Shown one piece after another: positions 1 through 8,800 of a stretch of DNA of 64,000 nucleotides (within the stretch, counting starts at the first letter, position 1; each line of letters opens with the position of its first letter). This stretch comes from Dactylosporangium fulvum (GTDB lineage: Bacteria; Actinomycetota; Actinomycetes; Mycobacteriales; Micromonosporaceae): contig NZ_CP073720.1 of assembly GCF_025137375.1 (NCBI RefSeq), positions 7,464,501-7,528,500 of the forward strand. The letters run 5' to 3'. The position numbers were made by a program, and so were the translations under genes. A model generated the notes under the pieces. It ran no database searches and had not been told where the DNA came from. It was given only the letters and a program-made list of their open reading frames with translations.

Positions 1-1436
1 ACCAGGTAGCCGGCCAGCCGTTCCATGGTGGCGCGCTCGAACAGCGCGGTCTGGTACTCCATGCCTACGTGCAGGTCCCCCGCCGCGGTCTCCCAGGCGT
101 GCAGCGTGAGGTCGAACATCGCCTTGCGTTCGTCCGGCTCGATCTGCGTGACGGTCAGCCCGTCGAGGAGGTCGAACTGCTCGGCCACCAGGTAGGTGAA
201 CAGCACCTGGAACAGCGGCTGAACCGCCAGGTCCCGCTGCGGCCGGAGCTCGGCCACCAGCCGGTCGAACGGCACGTGCCGATGCTCCAGGGCTTCGAGC
301 AGCCGGGGCCGGAGCTGGCGGAGCAGACCGGCGAAGGTCGGCTGCCCGGCGAGATCGGCCCGCAGCACGACCGGGTTGACGAAGTGGCCGATGTTGGCGG
401 CGACGTCCGGGTGCGCCCGCCCGTCGGCGATCATCCCGACGCTGACGTCGGTTTGCCCGCTCCACCGGTACAGCAGCGTGTGGAAGGCCGCCAGCAGCAC
501 CATGAACAGCGTGGCTTCCTCCCGCCGGGCCAGCCGGCGCAGCGCGTCGGCCACCTCGGCGGGCACCGGCACCTCGACCATGTCGCCGGCGAGTTCGGCG
601 ACGGCCGGCCGCGGTCGATCGGTCGGCAGGTCGAAGGTGTGCGGCGCGCCGGCCAGCCGCTCCTTCCAGTAGTCCATGTGCCGCTTCGCCTCGGCGCCGT
701 CCCGGCCGTGCTGCCACAGTGCGTAGTCGGCGTACTGCATGGTCAGCTCGGGCAGCGAGGACGGGGTTGCGGTCCGGTACGCCGTGTAGAGCGTGCGTAG
801 CTCGTGGTAGAGGTTGGCGTGCGAGGGCCCGTCGATCACCAGGTGGTACGAGCGGAAGACCAGCACGTGCTCGGCCGGGCCGAGGCGGATCAGCTCGGTG
901 CGGAAGTTGTGCGCCACGGAGATGTCGAACCGGTGCTCGGCGTACATCCGCTTCCGCTCGTCCAACCACCGGTCCTGCTCGGCGGCGGAAAGGTCGGACA
1001 CGTCCAGGAAGGTGAAGCGGGGATCGCCGGCTGGTTCCACCACCTGTACGCCGATCCCGTCGCGTGCCGGGAAGGCGGTCCGCAGGATCTCGTGCCGCCG
1101 CATGATCTCCGTGATCGCCGACCGCAGCGCCGACACGTTCAGGTCGCCGGTGATGCGATGCAGCGCCGTCTGGTTGTACGCCGGCCCCAGAACGCCCATC
1201 TGTTCGAGGAACCACATGCCCTGCTGGTGTTCGGACAGCGGGATGGTGTCCGGCCGGGCCGCCGGTGCCGGGTCGGCGCGCATCGCGGCGATCACCTCGT
1301 CGCGCCGCTCGCGCAGCACCGCCAGCCGCTCGCCGTCGAGCGCGCCGGCCGGCCGGTATCGCAACCTGCCGTCCTGCAGCCACAGCTGGACGCCGGCCCG
1401 GCGCAGTTCTTCCAGGAAATCGGAAATCGCAAGCAC
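1..1436 (-). CDS. NRPS, N-terminal docking plus condensation domain (partial, runs off left edge)
   Basis: The minus strand translates without a stop from a GTG at 1436 to base 1, so this is the first ~478 residues of a larger synthetase. Residues ~1-50 (ISDFLEELRRAGVQLWLQDG, then a DEVIAAM helix end) look like a TubC-type N-terminal docking domain, which in this family receives a carrier protein from another subunit. Residues ~60-478 are a condensation domain: early motif SEHQQGMWFLEQ, active-site motif YHLVIDG at 197-203 (first His of HHxxxDG replaced by Tyr, second His kept), and late motifs NIGHFVNPVVLR and RHVPFDRLV. An AAGGGG-type ribosome site lies just upstream of the GTG. The gene follows an MbtH gene and an antiporter gene on the same strand, a usual NRPS operon layout. 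The adenylation domain lies outside the window, so the substrate is unknown. Confidence 0.9.
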   Translation of the reverse strand, partial: MLAISDFLEELRRAGVQLWLQDGRLRYRPAGALDGERLAVLRERRDEVIAAMRADPAPAARPDTIPLSEHQQGMWFLEQMGVLGPAYNQTALHRITGDLNVSALRSAITEIMRRHEILRTAFPARDGIGVQVVEPAGDPRFTFLDVSDLSAAEQDRWLDERKRMYAEHRFDISVAHNFRTELIRLGPAEHVLVFRSYHLVIDGPSHANLYHELRTLYTAYRTATPSSLPELTMQYADYALWQHGRDGAEAKRHMDYWKERLAGAPHTFDLPTDRPRPAVAELAGDMVEVPVPAEVADALRRLARREEATLFMVLLAAFHTLLYRWSGQTDVSVGMIADGRAHPDVAANIGHFVNPVVLRADLAGQPTFAGLLRQLRPRLLEALEHRHVPFDRLVAELRPQRDLAVQPLFQVLFTYLVAEQFDLLDGLTVTQIEPDERKAMFDLTLHAWETAAGDLHVGMEYQTALFERATMERLAGYL

Positions 1437-1481
1437 TGGCTGCCCCTTCTCGGCGGGCGGTGCGGATCCAGCGGCAGCCGC

Positions 1482-1673
1482 TCAGCGGGCGCTGAGCGGA
1501 CGCAGGTCGGTCCAGTGGTGCTCGATGTAGTCCAGGCACGCCTGCCGGCTGTCCTCGCCGTGCACGATCCGCCAGCCGGCCGGCACCGCCCGGCGGCTCG
1601 GCCACAGCGAGTGCTGCTCCTGGTCGTTGACGAGCACCAGGAAACGGCCCTCCGGGTCGTCGAACGGGTTCAT
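1482..1673 (-). CDS. MbtH-family NRPS accessory protein
   Basis: A 63-residue protein starting MNPFDDPEGRFLVLVNDQEQ. It carries the family signature: NDQEQHSLWP, then PAGW, then CLDYIEHHWTDLRP. MbtH proteins bind NRPS adenylation domains in the cytoplasm and are needed for their folding or activity. The ATG at 1673 overlaps the stop of the upstream antiporter gene in an ATGA, and the NRPS starts 45 bases downstream, so the three genes are probably co-transcribed. Length is normal for the family (60-75 aa). A second MbtH-type domain, fused to a carrier protein, is encoded at 30105-30518. This copy presumably serves the leftward synthetase. Confidence 0.95.
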   Translation of the reverse strand: MNPFDDPEGRFLVLVNDQEQHSLWPSRRAVPAGWRIVHGEDSRQACLDYIEHHWTDLRPLSAR

Positions 1674-2968
1674 GGCATCTTCTCCTTCTCCAGCAGTGGT
1701 GCGAACGCGGCGACTGCCCGAGGCTCGCGGTCCCGCGCCGCCCGCCACCGCGGGTAGACGAAGGGCAGCAGCAGACCCGGCATCAACGTGGTGACCAACG
1801 CCATCAGGACCATCAGCGAGTACAGCCGCTGATCGAGCAGGCCGATCTGGAGACCGACCGCCAGGACGATCAGCTCGGTGAGCCCCCGGGTGTTGACCAG
1901 CAGGGCGAGTGCGGCACTGTGCCGGGTGGACACCCGGGCCAGCCGCGCGGCCCCGAAGGCGCCGGACATCTTGCCGCCGATCGCGACCAGCAGGATCAAC
2001 AGCAGCAGGCCCAACTCCCGACCGTCCATCCCGGACAGGTCGACCGCGAAACCGGCGACCACGAAGAAGGGGGGCAGCAACACGGTCCGGTCGATCCGCT
2101 CGATCCACGGCAGTACCCGCGCGCGCAGGGTGGCGGCGCCCGCCCGGGGCATCACCGCGCCGAGCAGAAACGCGCCGAAGATCTGATGCAGCCCCATCCA
2201 CGAGGTCGCCGTGGACGACAGCACCAGCGCGGCGGCGATCGCGACCACCAGGCCGGCGCCGAGGCTCACCCGGGCGCCCCTTCCACGAGTCCGGGCGGCG
2301 GGCCGGCGCTCCGCCAGCCTGGCCAGCAGCGGCCGTACCACCCCGACAAGGACCGCCACGAACGGCAGCACGAGCAGCACGCGCCACGGCGGCGTATCCC
2401 CCCGGGAGAAGGCGACCAGGACCGCGAGCATCGACCAGGCGAGAACGTCCCCGACCGCCGCCGCGGCGAGCGCCAGACCGCCGATGGGCGTGTCGATCAG
2501 CTCGCGGTCGGTCAGAATCCGGGCCAGTACCGGAAACGCGGTGATCGACATCGCCGTTCCGATGTAGAGGCAGAACAGCACCGCGGTCCGGCCGGACCGA
2601 TCGCCCACGACGCCGATCGCGAACAGGGTGCCGAGAACGAACGGCACGACCATCGAGCCGAGCGACAGCACCACCGCGATGCGGCCCTGCCCGCGCAGGC
2701 TGCCGTCGGCCACGTGCAGCCCCACGAGGAACATGAAGACGCAAACCCCGACGGTCGACAGCGTCGCGAGCGCCGGGCGGATCTCGGCCGGAAACAACTC
2801 GCGGGTGAGCACGCCGTGAAACAGGGTCGGGCCGAGCAGGATGCCACCGACGATCTCGCCGATCACCTCCGGCTGCCCGAACCGCCGGCAGAGCAGGCCC
2901 AGTAGCCGGGCGACCAGGATGATCACGAGAAGCGCGCGGACGAACGTCGCGACCGCACCGATGTCCAT
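1670..2968 (-). CDS. CPA2-family cation/proton antiporter
   Basis: A 432-residue membrane protein with about a dozen hydrophobic segments. The N-terminus contains RFGQPEVIGEIVGGILLGP, the hallmark of monovalent cation:proton antiporters of the KefB/NapA type (CPA2), and GLTELIVLAVGLQIG occurs near the C-terminus. The ATG at 2968 was chosen because a GGGGG-rich ribosome site sits ~8 bases upstream and the membrane domain starts at once. An ATG at 2983 is possible, and the longer open frame upstream looks non-coding. There is no TrkA-N domain. The stop overlaps the MbtH start. Antiporters of this family recur beside actinomycete NRPS/PKS genes, and a role in ion homeostasis or product tolerance is inference. 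Confidence 0.88.
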   Translation of the reverse strand: MDIGAVATFVRALLVIILVARLLGLLCRRFGQPEVIGEIVGGILLGPTLFHGVLTRELFPAEIRPALATLSTVGVCVFMFLVGLHVADGSLRGQGRIAVVLSLGSMVVPFVLGTLFAIGVVGDRSGRTAVLFCLYIGTAMSITAFPVLARILTDRELIDTPIGGLALAAAAVGDVLAWSMLAVLVAFSRGDTPPWRVLLVLPFVAVLVGVVRPLLARLAERRPAARTRGRGARVSLGAGLVVAIAAALVLSSTATSWMGLHQIFGAFLLGAVMPRAGAATLRARVLPWIERIDRTVLLPPFFVVAGFAVDLSGMDGRELGLLLLILLVAIGGKMSGAFGAARLARVSTRHSAALALLVNTRGLTELIVLAVGLQIGLLDQRLYSLMVLMALVTTLMPGLLLPFVYPRWRAARDREPRAVAAFAPLLEKEKMP

Positions 2969-3294
2969 GAGTCCGTCCCCCATTCGCCCACTGTTGTGTT
3001 GGACGGTAGGCAGCACCGACTGCGGCAGCGCAGTCACGTGAACCGGCGACGGTGTCCTTCTCGCGCACCTTCCCGCCCGCCTACAGCCGCCGGCCGGCCG
3101 GGCACACCGCCGAGTGCCGATCCGCTGTGGTCGGAGAGTTTGCCCAGGCCAGGTGCGAGCCACGGCGATCGGGTCGACGGATGCTACGGTCGCCGCCGGG
3201 ACGAGTTCATGTCCCCGATTGGCGCGACCGGCAGCCGACCCAGAGATGTCAGAGAATGGCCGCGGAACAGGTCGCCCAATCACCGGGAGCCCGT
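2969..3294. promoter_or_regulatory. Divergent intergenic region with a perfect 7-bp palindrome
   Basis: This 326-base region separates the leftward antiporter/MbtH/NRPS operon from the rightward NTF2-like gene and must hold both promoters. It contains a perfect inverted repeat, GACTGCG at 3018-3024 and CGCAGTC at 3029-3035 with a 4-base loop, about 50 bases upstream of the antiporter start. That could be an operator or a 5' leader hairpin. No convincing -35/-10 pair was seen and no gene was recognised here. Confidence 0.4.
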
Positions 3295-3702
3295 ATGAGC
3301 ACTACCGTTCATCCACCCGACGAGCAGGTGACCACCGAACTACACGCCATCGAGCGGCGCCGGCAGCGAGCACTCATCGACGTGGACCTGGACACGCTCG
3401 ACGAGCTCTTCGACGACACACTCGTGCACACACACGCGCACGGCATCACCCACACCAAGACGCAGCTGCTGGAACACACCGCCGACCGCCGCCCCTACCT
3501 CGACATCACCCGGGGCGAGCTGCTCATCCGGCTCATTGGCGACGTCGCGGTCATCACCGGGCCGCTCACCAACCTGATCCGCACGCCCGACGGCGGTGAG
3601 CGCACGCTCGCGGGCGTAGCCACCCAGATCCTGCGCCGCGACGACCACAGCGGCTGGCGGTTCGTCAGCTTCCAGATGACCCCGCACGGCGAGCAGAGAT
3701 AA
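3295..3702 (+). CDS. NTF2/SnoaL-like small protein (DUF4440 type)
   Basis: A 135-residue protein. The pattern of an N-terminal helix (ELHAIERRRQRALIDVD), then LDELFDDTLVHTHAHGITHTK, YLDITRGELLIRLIGDVAVI and GWRFVSFQMTP fits the cone-shaped NTF2/SnoaL-like fold of the DUF4440 group. Members range from non-catalytic binding proteins to isomerases or cyclases, so the activity cannot be named. The ATG at 3295 has GGGAG six bases upstream, and the longer upstream open frame lacks such a signal. It stands alone on the plus strand between the divergent antiporter operon and the M20 hydrolase. Confidence 0.75.
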   Translation: MSTTVHPPDEQVTTELHAIERRRQRALIDVDLDTLDELFDDTLVHTHAHGITHTKTQLLEHTADRRPYLDITRGELLIRLIGDVAVITGPLTNLIRTPDGGERTLAGVATQILRRDDHSGWRFVSFQMTPHGEQR

Positions 3703-3818
3703 CCCGGAGCGCCCCCAACGGACCATCGAACGACCCGGCGAAACGGTGGCGGCATGGCCTTTCTAGGTGCTCCCGCACGGACGGCACTTCTTGGACGATC
3801 TGTCCTATCGTGCGGCGC

Positions 3819-5018
3819 ATGACGGCCGTACCGAACGCTTCAGTCATCGATCAGATCGCGGTCCACTTCGATGCCGATCTGATCGCGTTGAGACGCGATC
3901 TTCATCGGTGGCCCGAGTTGGCCGGCGACGAACGCCGCACTGCGTCCGCTGTCGCTGAGCGGCTTCGCGCCGCGGGGCTGTCCGTGTCGACCGGAATCGG
4001 CGGCCACGGGGTGGTGGCCGTGCTGGACGGCGCCGGCCTTGGCCCCACCGTTGCCTACCGCGCCGACATGGACGCGGTTGCCGCCGACGAACTTGCTGGC
4101 GGCGAGTTCGCCTCACAGGTCCCCGGCGCGGCTCACCTCTGCGGTCACGACCTGCACACCACGATCGGTGTGGGCATAGCCGAGACGCTCTCACGGCTGC
4201 GCCACCGGTTCAGCGGTCGGGTCGTGTTCGTGTTCCAACCGGCCGAGGAGACGCTCGACGGCGCCCGCGCGATGATCGACGCAGGTCTCCTCAACTGGGC
4301 GGCGCCAGAAGAGATGTACGCCCTGCATTGCAGTCCGCTGCCGGTCGGTGCCTTCGCGGTCATGCCCGGCGCTGGACAGCCCGGCCTGGACGTCGGGCAC
4401 ATCGACGTGTCCGGACCGAACGCCGCCGATACCGGTGCACAACTCGTCGCCTCGATCAACGACATGTCAACCGTTACGGAGCCGCAGACACCCGAGGAGT
4501 TCGCGCAGCTCCTCAACGACCTGCAGGCTACGGATGGGCCGCTGGCGCGGTTCGTTTTCACCGGTGCCCTGCTCACGCCCGCCGATGACGGCGCGGTGCG
4601 GGTGCAGTTCTGGTTGCGCACCTGGCCTGACGATCGGTATCCCGCACTGCGTGAGGACGTGCGCCGGCTGGCGCACTCTGTCGGAGCCACCCGGGTCGAG
4701 TTCCCGCAACCGCCGTTTCCCTCGATGGTGTGCTCGCCGGAACTCAGCCGCGCGGCCGCCACACACTTGCGGGGCGTCCCCGGTGTGTCCACGGTCGAGG
4801 TGTTCCACGCGCCATTCCCGTTCAACGGCGAGGACTTCGCGCTGTTCCTCCGCCGGGTACCAGGGGCAATGTTCTTCCTCGGCGTGGCCAACCCAGACGC
4901 CGGTGTGAACGGGCTGCCGCACGCGCCGGGCTTTGCAGCCGACGAGCGGGCGATCGGACTCGGCGTCCGGGCCATGACAGGCCTGTTGTTGAGCCGGCTG
5001 CACACCCTACATCGATGA
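3819..5018 (+). CDS. M20D-family amidohydrolase (HipO/AbgB-like)
   Basis: A 399-residue zinc-dependent amidohydrolase. Metal and catalytic motifs are present: RADMDAV near the N-terminus, LCGHDLHTT (Cys/His/Asp ligands), QPAEETLDGA (catalytic Glu pair), LHCSPLPVG, and the C-terminal NGLPHAPGFAADE with the last ligand His. The central lid or dimerisation domain lies at about residues 180-290. Family members remove acyl groups from N-acyl amino acids or cleave small amide conjugates. The start is uncertain: GTG at 3810 and ATG at 3819 are in frame, and neither has a clear ribosome site. It lies near NRPS genes, so trimming of a peptide or N-acyl product is possible, but nothing shows this directly. 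Confidence 0.9.
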   Translation: MTAVPNASVIDQIAVHFDADLIALRRDLHRWPELAGDERRTASAVAERLRAAGLSVSTGIGGHGVVAVLDGAGLGPTVAYRADMDAVAADELAGGEFASQVPGAAHLCGHDLHTTIGVGIAETLSRLRHRFSGRVVFVFQPAEETLDGARAMIDAGLLNWAAPEEMYALHCSPLPVGAFAVMPGAGQPGLDVGHIDVSGPNAADTGAQLVASINDMSTVTEPQTPEEFAQLLNDLQATDGPLARFVFTGALLTPADDGAVRVQFWLRTWPDDRYPALREDVRRLAHSVGATRVEFPQPPFPSMVCSPELSRAAATHLRGVPGVSTVEVFHAPFPFNGEDFALFLRRVPGAMFFLGVANPDAGVNGLPHAPGFAADERAIGLGVRAMTGLLLSRLHTLHR

Positions 5019-5318
5019 TCGGTCTCCCATGACCTCCGGTCTTGACAACTCCTCTTCGGCAGGATGATGCGCGACCACGGCCAGAGGGTGGATCCCGGTC
5101 TCGGCGCCTACTATGGAGGCAGGGCCTACGGACCGGCGAACCCATGGCATCATGCACCTGACGCCGTCAATCGCATCTGTCTCACGGGATGAAACATATG
5201 CACGCCTGCAACAACGGTCTGGACGGCGACCACTCAAGGCCGTTCAGCACGACCGCTACGCCGGAGGCAACTGAACAAAAACGTCACTGTTGATCTCCAG
5301 CGCCGCAGGTCAGCAAGT
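5019..5318 (+). other. Gene-free region upstream of the CRISPR array, possible leader
   Basis: 300 bases without a credible gene between the M20 stop and the first CRISPR repeat. The last ~50 bases are locally AT-richer (AACTGAACAAAAACGTCACT). The array decays at its right end, so the leader is expected on this side. No cas gene or remnant was recognised here. Confidence 0.35.
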
Positions 5319-5648
5319 GTCTTCCCCGCACACGCGGGGGTGGTCCCGGTGTCGGGGACGCCGACGCCCGGGACGTGCAGTCTTCCCCGCGCACGCGGGG
5401 GTGGTCCGTCGATGTTGCCGCCGACGTCGTTGACGTGGACGTCTTCCCCGCGCACACGGGGGTGGTCCGCAGGCGCCGCAGACGATCGACGCGGTCGGGA
5501 GTCTTCCCCGCGCACGCGGGGTGGTCCCGCCGATCATGATCTTGAAGAGGTCGAGGGGCGTCTTCCTCGCGCACACGGGGGTAGTCCCTCGAGGAGGCCG
5601 CCCTGCCATACGATCCGGCCGTCTTCCCCGCGCATGCAGGGGTGGCGA
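5319..5648 (+). CRISPR. Orphan type I-E-like CRISPR array, six repeats, five spacers
   Basis: Six ~28-bp repeats start at 5319, 5380, 5441, 5501, 5560 and 5621, separated by five spacers of 32-33 bp. The repeat core is CTTCCCCGCGCACGCGGGGG followed by TGGTCC, a GC-rich palindrome like type I-E repeats of actinomycetes. Repeats vary: the first has GCACACGC, the third CGCACACG, the fourth lacks one G (27 bp), the fifth has CTTCCTCG and TAGTCC, and the sixth has GCATGCAGG and ends TGGCGA. The last repeat being the most degenerate puts the leader at the left. No cas1/cas2/cascade gene lies within 5 kb left or 58 kb right, so the array is orphaned here and may be decaying. The spacers are intact in length. 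Confidence 0.93.
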
Positions 5649-5862
5649 TCGTACCCCTGCCTCTTATCCGCTGACATGGTCCGTACACCTGGCAGACCGG
5701 ACGACAGGAGCTGTTACGCCAGGATCCGTCAGAGCCCCGGAGGTGCGACTTCTCCCGGCCTGACCGCGGCCCTCGCCGTTGCGCTCAAATAGGTGTAGGT
5801 AGGGACATGAGGCTTGTCCGGCAGCGTGTACGGACTTGTCTGATGAGGGCCGGCGAAGCGAG

Positions 5863-8800
5863 ATGTGGCGCGGCGAGATCGTCCATGAGAGCGAACTGAC
5901 ACGTGTCGCGCGCCTCGTCTCGGCCGGGGGCGCTGTTGTGCGCAAGGAGCCGTTGGGGCCGAGTGCTCCGCGGCGGCTGCGACACGAGCTGGCGATCCTT
6001 GAGCGGTTGCGCGGTGTCGACGGGGTGGCGCGGCTGGTGGAGGCGCCGCGGTATCCGGGGTCGATCGTGTTGGCGGATGCTGGTGACACGACCCTCGCCG
6101 GGCTGGCGAAGCCGCTGGCGGTTGGTGATCTGATCGGGCTTGCGGTGAAGTTGGCCCGGGCGGTGGCGGGGATGCACCGGCGGGGTGTGTTGCACCGGGA
6201 CATCGCTCCGGCAAACGTCGTGATCTCCCAGGACGGCGCGCCGTGCCTGGTGGACTTCGCGTTGGCGACGTCGCTGGCCGAGATTCGTCCCGAGTTCACT
6301 CATCACACCGAGATCGTCGGGACGCTGGCGTACCTGGCGCCGGAGCAGACCGGGCGGACCGGCCGACCGGTGGATCAACGGGCCGATCTGTACTCGTTGG
6401 GCGCGACGCTGTACGAGCTGGCGACGGGCGCGCCACCGTTCGGTTCCGCAGACCCGCTGCGGCTCACGCACGACCATCTGGCTCGGGTGCCGGTGCCGCC
6501 GGCGGCGGTCAACCCGGCCGTGCCGGGGCCATTGTCCGACGTCATCATGCATCTGCTGGAGAAGGAGCCGGACAACCGCTACCAGACCGCCGACGGCGTG
6601 GTCCACGACCTCGAGCGGTTGCGCGACGCAGGTCCGCGGGCGGCGGCTGAGCTGCGGGTGGGTGAGCGCGACGTTCCGCCGCGGTTGTCGCCGCCGTCGC
6701 GGCTGGCGGGTCGCGACGCGGAGGTGGCGGCGCTGCGTGCGGCGTTCGAGGACGCGTTGGCGGGCCGGTGTCGCGGGGTGCTCGTCGGCGGAGCGGCGGG
6801 GGTGGGCAAGACGGCTCTGGTCAATGAGCTGCGGCCGGTGGTGACGGGCCGGGACGGCTGGTTCGTGGCGGGCAAGTTCGACCAGTACCGGCGCGACCTG
6901 GAGTCCGACGCGGTGCAGCAGGCGTTTCGCGCGCTGGGCCGGCTGTTACTGGCCGAGCCGGAGGATGAGCTGGCCAGGATACGCGAGCGGATCCTGACGG
7001 CGGTCGGCCCGAACGCGGGCCTGCTGACCGCAGTGGTGCCGGAGTTCGCGGCGCTGCTCGAGGTGCCGCCACATCCGGGGGATCCGCTGACCGCGCAGGT
7101 GCGCGCGCAGCGCTCGGCGATGCAGGTGCTGCGCGCGATCGCCTCGCCGCAACGGCCGGTGGTGGTGTTCGTCGACGACCTGCAGTGGGCGGGTCGCACG
7201 CCGCTGGGCTTCGTCGATGTAGCGCTCAGCGAGGAGCCGATCGAAGGTCTGTTGCTGGTGGGTGCCTACCGCCAGGACGACGTGGACGCGGTCCATTCGC
7301 TGGCGGCGGCGCTGTCGCGGTGGCGGGAACAGCCCTCGACGCGGCACCTGCGGCTGGGCAACCTGCCGATGCCGCATCTCGTCACCATGGTTGCCGAGAT
7401 GCTGCACGTGGACAAGACCGCGGCGGCGGACCTGGCTGGGATGATCAGTCCGCATACGTCCGGGAACCCGTACGAGACGGTGGAGCTGCTCAACGCGCTG
7501 CGCCGCGACGGCGCGCTGACGGCGGCGGCCGGCGGATGGTGGTGGGACGCGGCGGCCGTGCGCGCTTACCTGGGCCGGCCGGAGGTGGCCGGGTTGCTGG
7601 GGCCCGTCCCGGCGCCGTCGTGGCAGTTGGTGGAGGCGATGGCGTGTCTTGGCGGGCGAGCCGAGCTGCGCCTGCTGGGGACCGCGACCGCTGTGCCGGC
7701 GAACGTGGTGGAACAGCGGCTGGCGCCCGCCCTCGACGAGGGCCTGCTGTCGGTGGAGGCCGGAGCGCAGGAGGCGGTGCGGTTTCGCCACGACCGGATC
7801 CGCGAGGCGGTCCTGCGCGGGCTGGACCGGCAGCGGCGCCGCGGCCTGCAGTTGGCCATGGCGCGGCGGCTGGCCGAGGTGCCGGAGTGGTTCGCGATCG
7901 CGGCGGAGCAGTATCTGCCGGTGGTCGACGAGGTCCACGACCCGACAGAACGGCGCCGGGTGTTGGGGCTGCTGCGGCGCGCCGTCGACCAGGCGGCACT
8001 GATCGGGGACCACGCGCTGGTGAACGCGCTGCTGACCGCGGCGCTGCAACTCATCGACCCGGGTGAGACCGCCACGCTGATGGAGGTGCACACCGGCCGG
8101 CACGCCGCGCTGTACGGCCTGGGCCGCTTGGACGAGGCAGACGAGGAGTACCACACGATCACGGGGTTGTGCACCAACGTCACCGACCGGGTCGACGCCA
8201 CGGTGGTGCAAATACGCAGCCTGACCCACCGTAACCGGCTCGCGGAGGCGATCGGGCTCGGTACCGAGTCGCTGCGGGAGCTCGGGATCACCGTGCCGGC
8301 GGCGGACCGGCTCCAGGCCGAACTCGACCACCGGTTGGATCGTTCGCTCCGTCATCTGCACCGGTGGCTGGACGACACCGACAGCACCGACGAGATGGGC
8401 CCGGAGATCACCGATCCGACGCTGCTCGCCACGGCCCGTCTGCTCAACACGATCCTGCCGGCGGCCTACGTCGCCCCTGACTTCGCCTTGTGCCGCTGGC
8501 TGAGCCTGGAAGCGCTGGAGATCTGGCTCAAGCACGGCCTGTGCCCCACCCTGCTCGCGACCGCCAGCCACGTCGCTTCCGAGGTTGTGATGCTGGGCGA
8601 CTACGGTGCCGGGTATCGGGCGTTGCGGCGGAGCCTGGCGCTGGCCGAGGCCCGTGGCTACGAGCCCGACACTTCGCAGACGGGCTACCGGTTCGCTTAC
8701 TCCTGTTGCTGGTTCGAACCGGTCGAAAACGCTGTCCGAGCAGGCCTGCGTGCCCGGGAGGGCCTGATCGCGGCGGGTGACCTGGGCCGCGCCGGCTACA

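Noticed and set aside
1482..3068. 528-residue minus frame ending in the MbtH sequence
   Set aside because: Only the last 63 residues have family sequence; the rest is a shadow of the antiporter gene in another frame.
5234..5688. Minus-strand frames with repeated TPACAGKT/HPRVRGED peptides
   Set aside because: These are translations of the CRISPR repeats, not a repeat protein.
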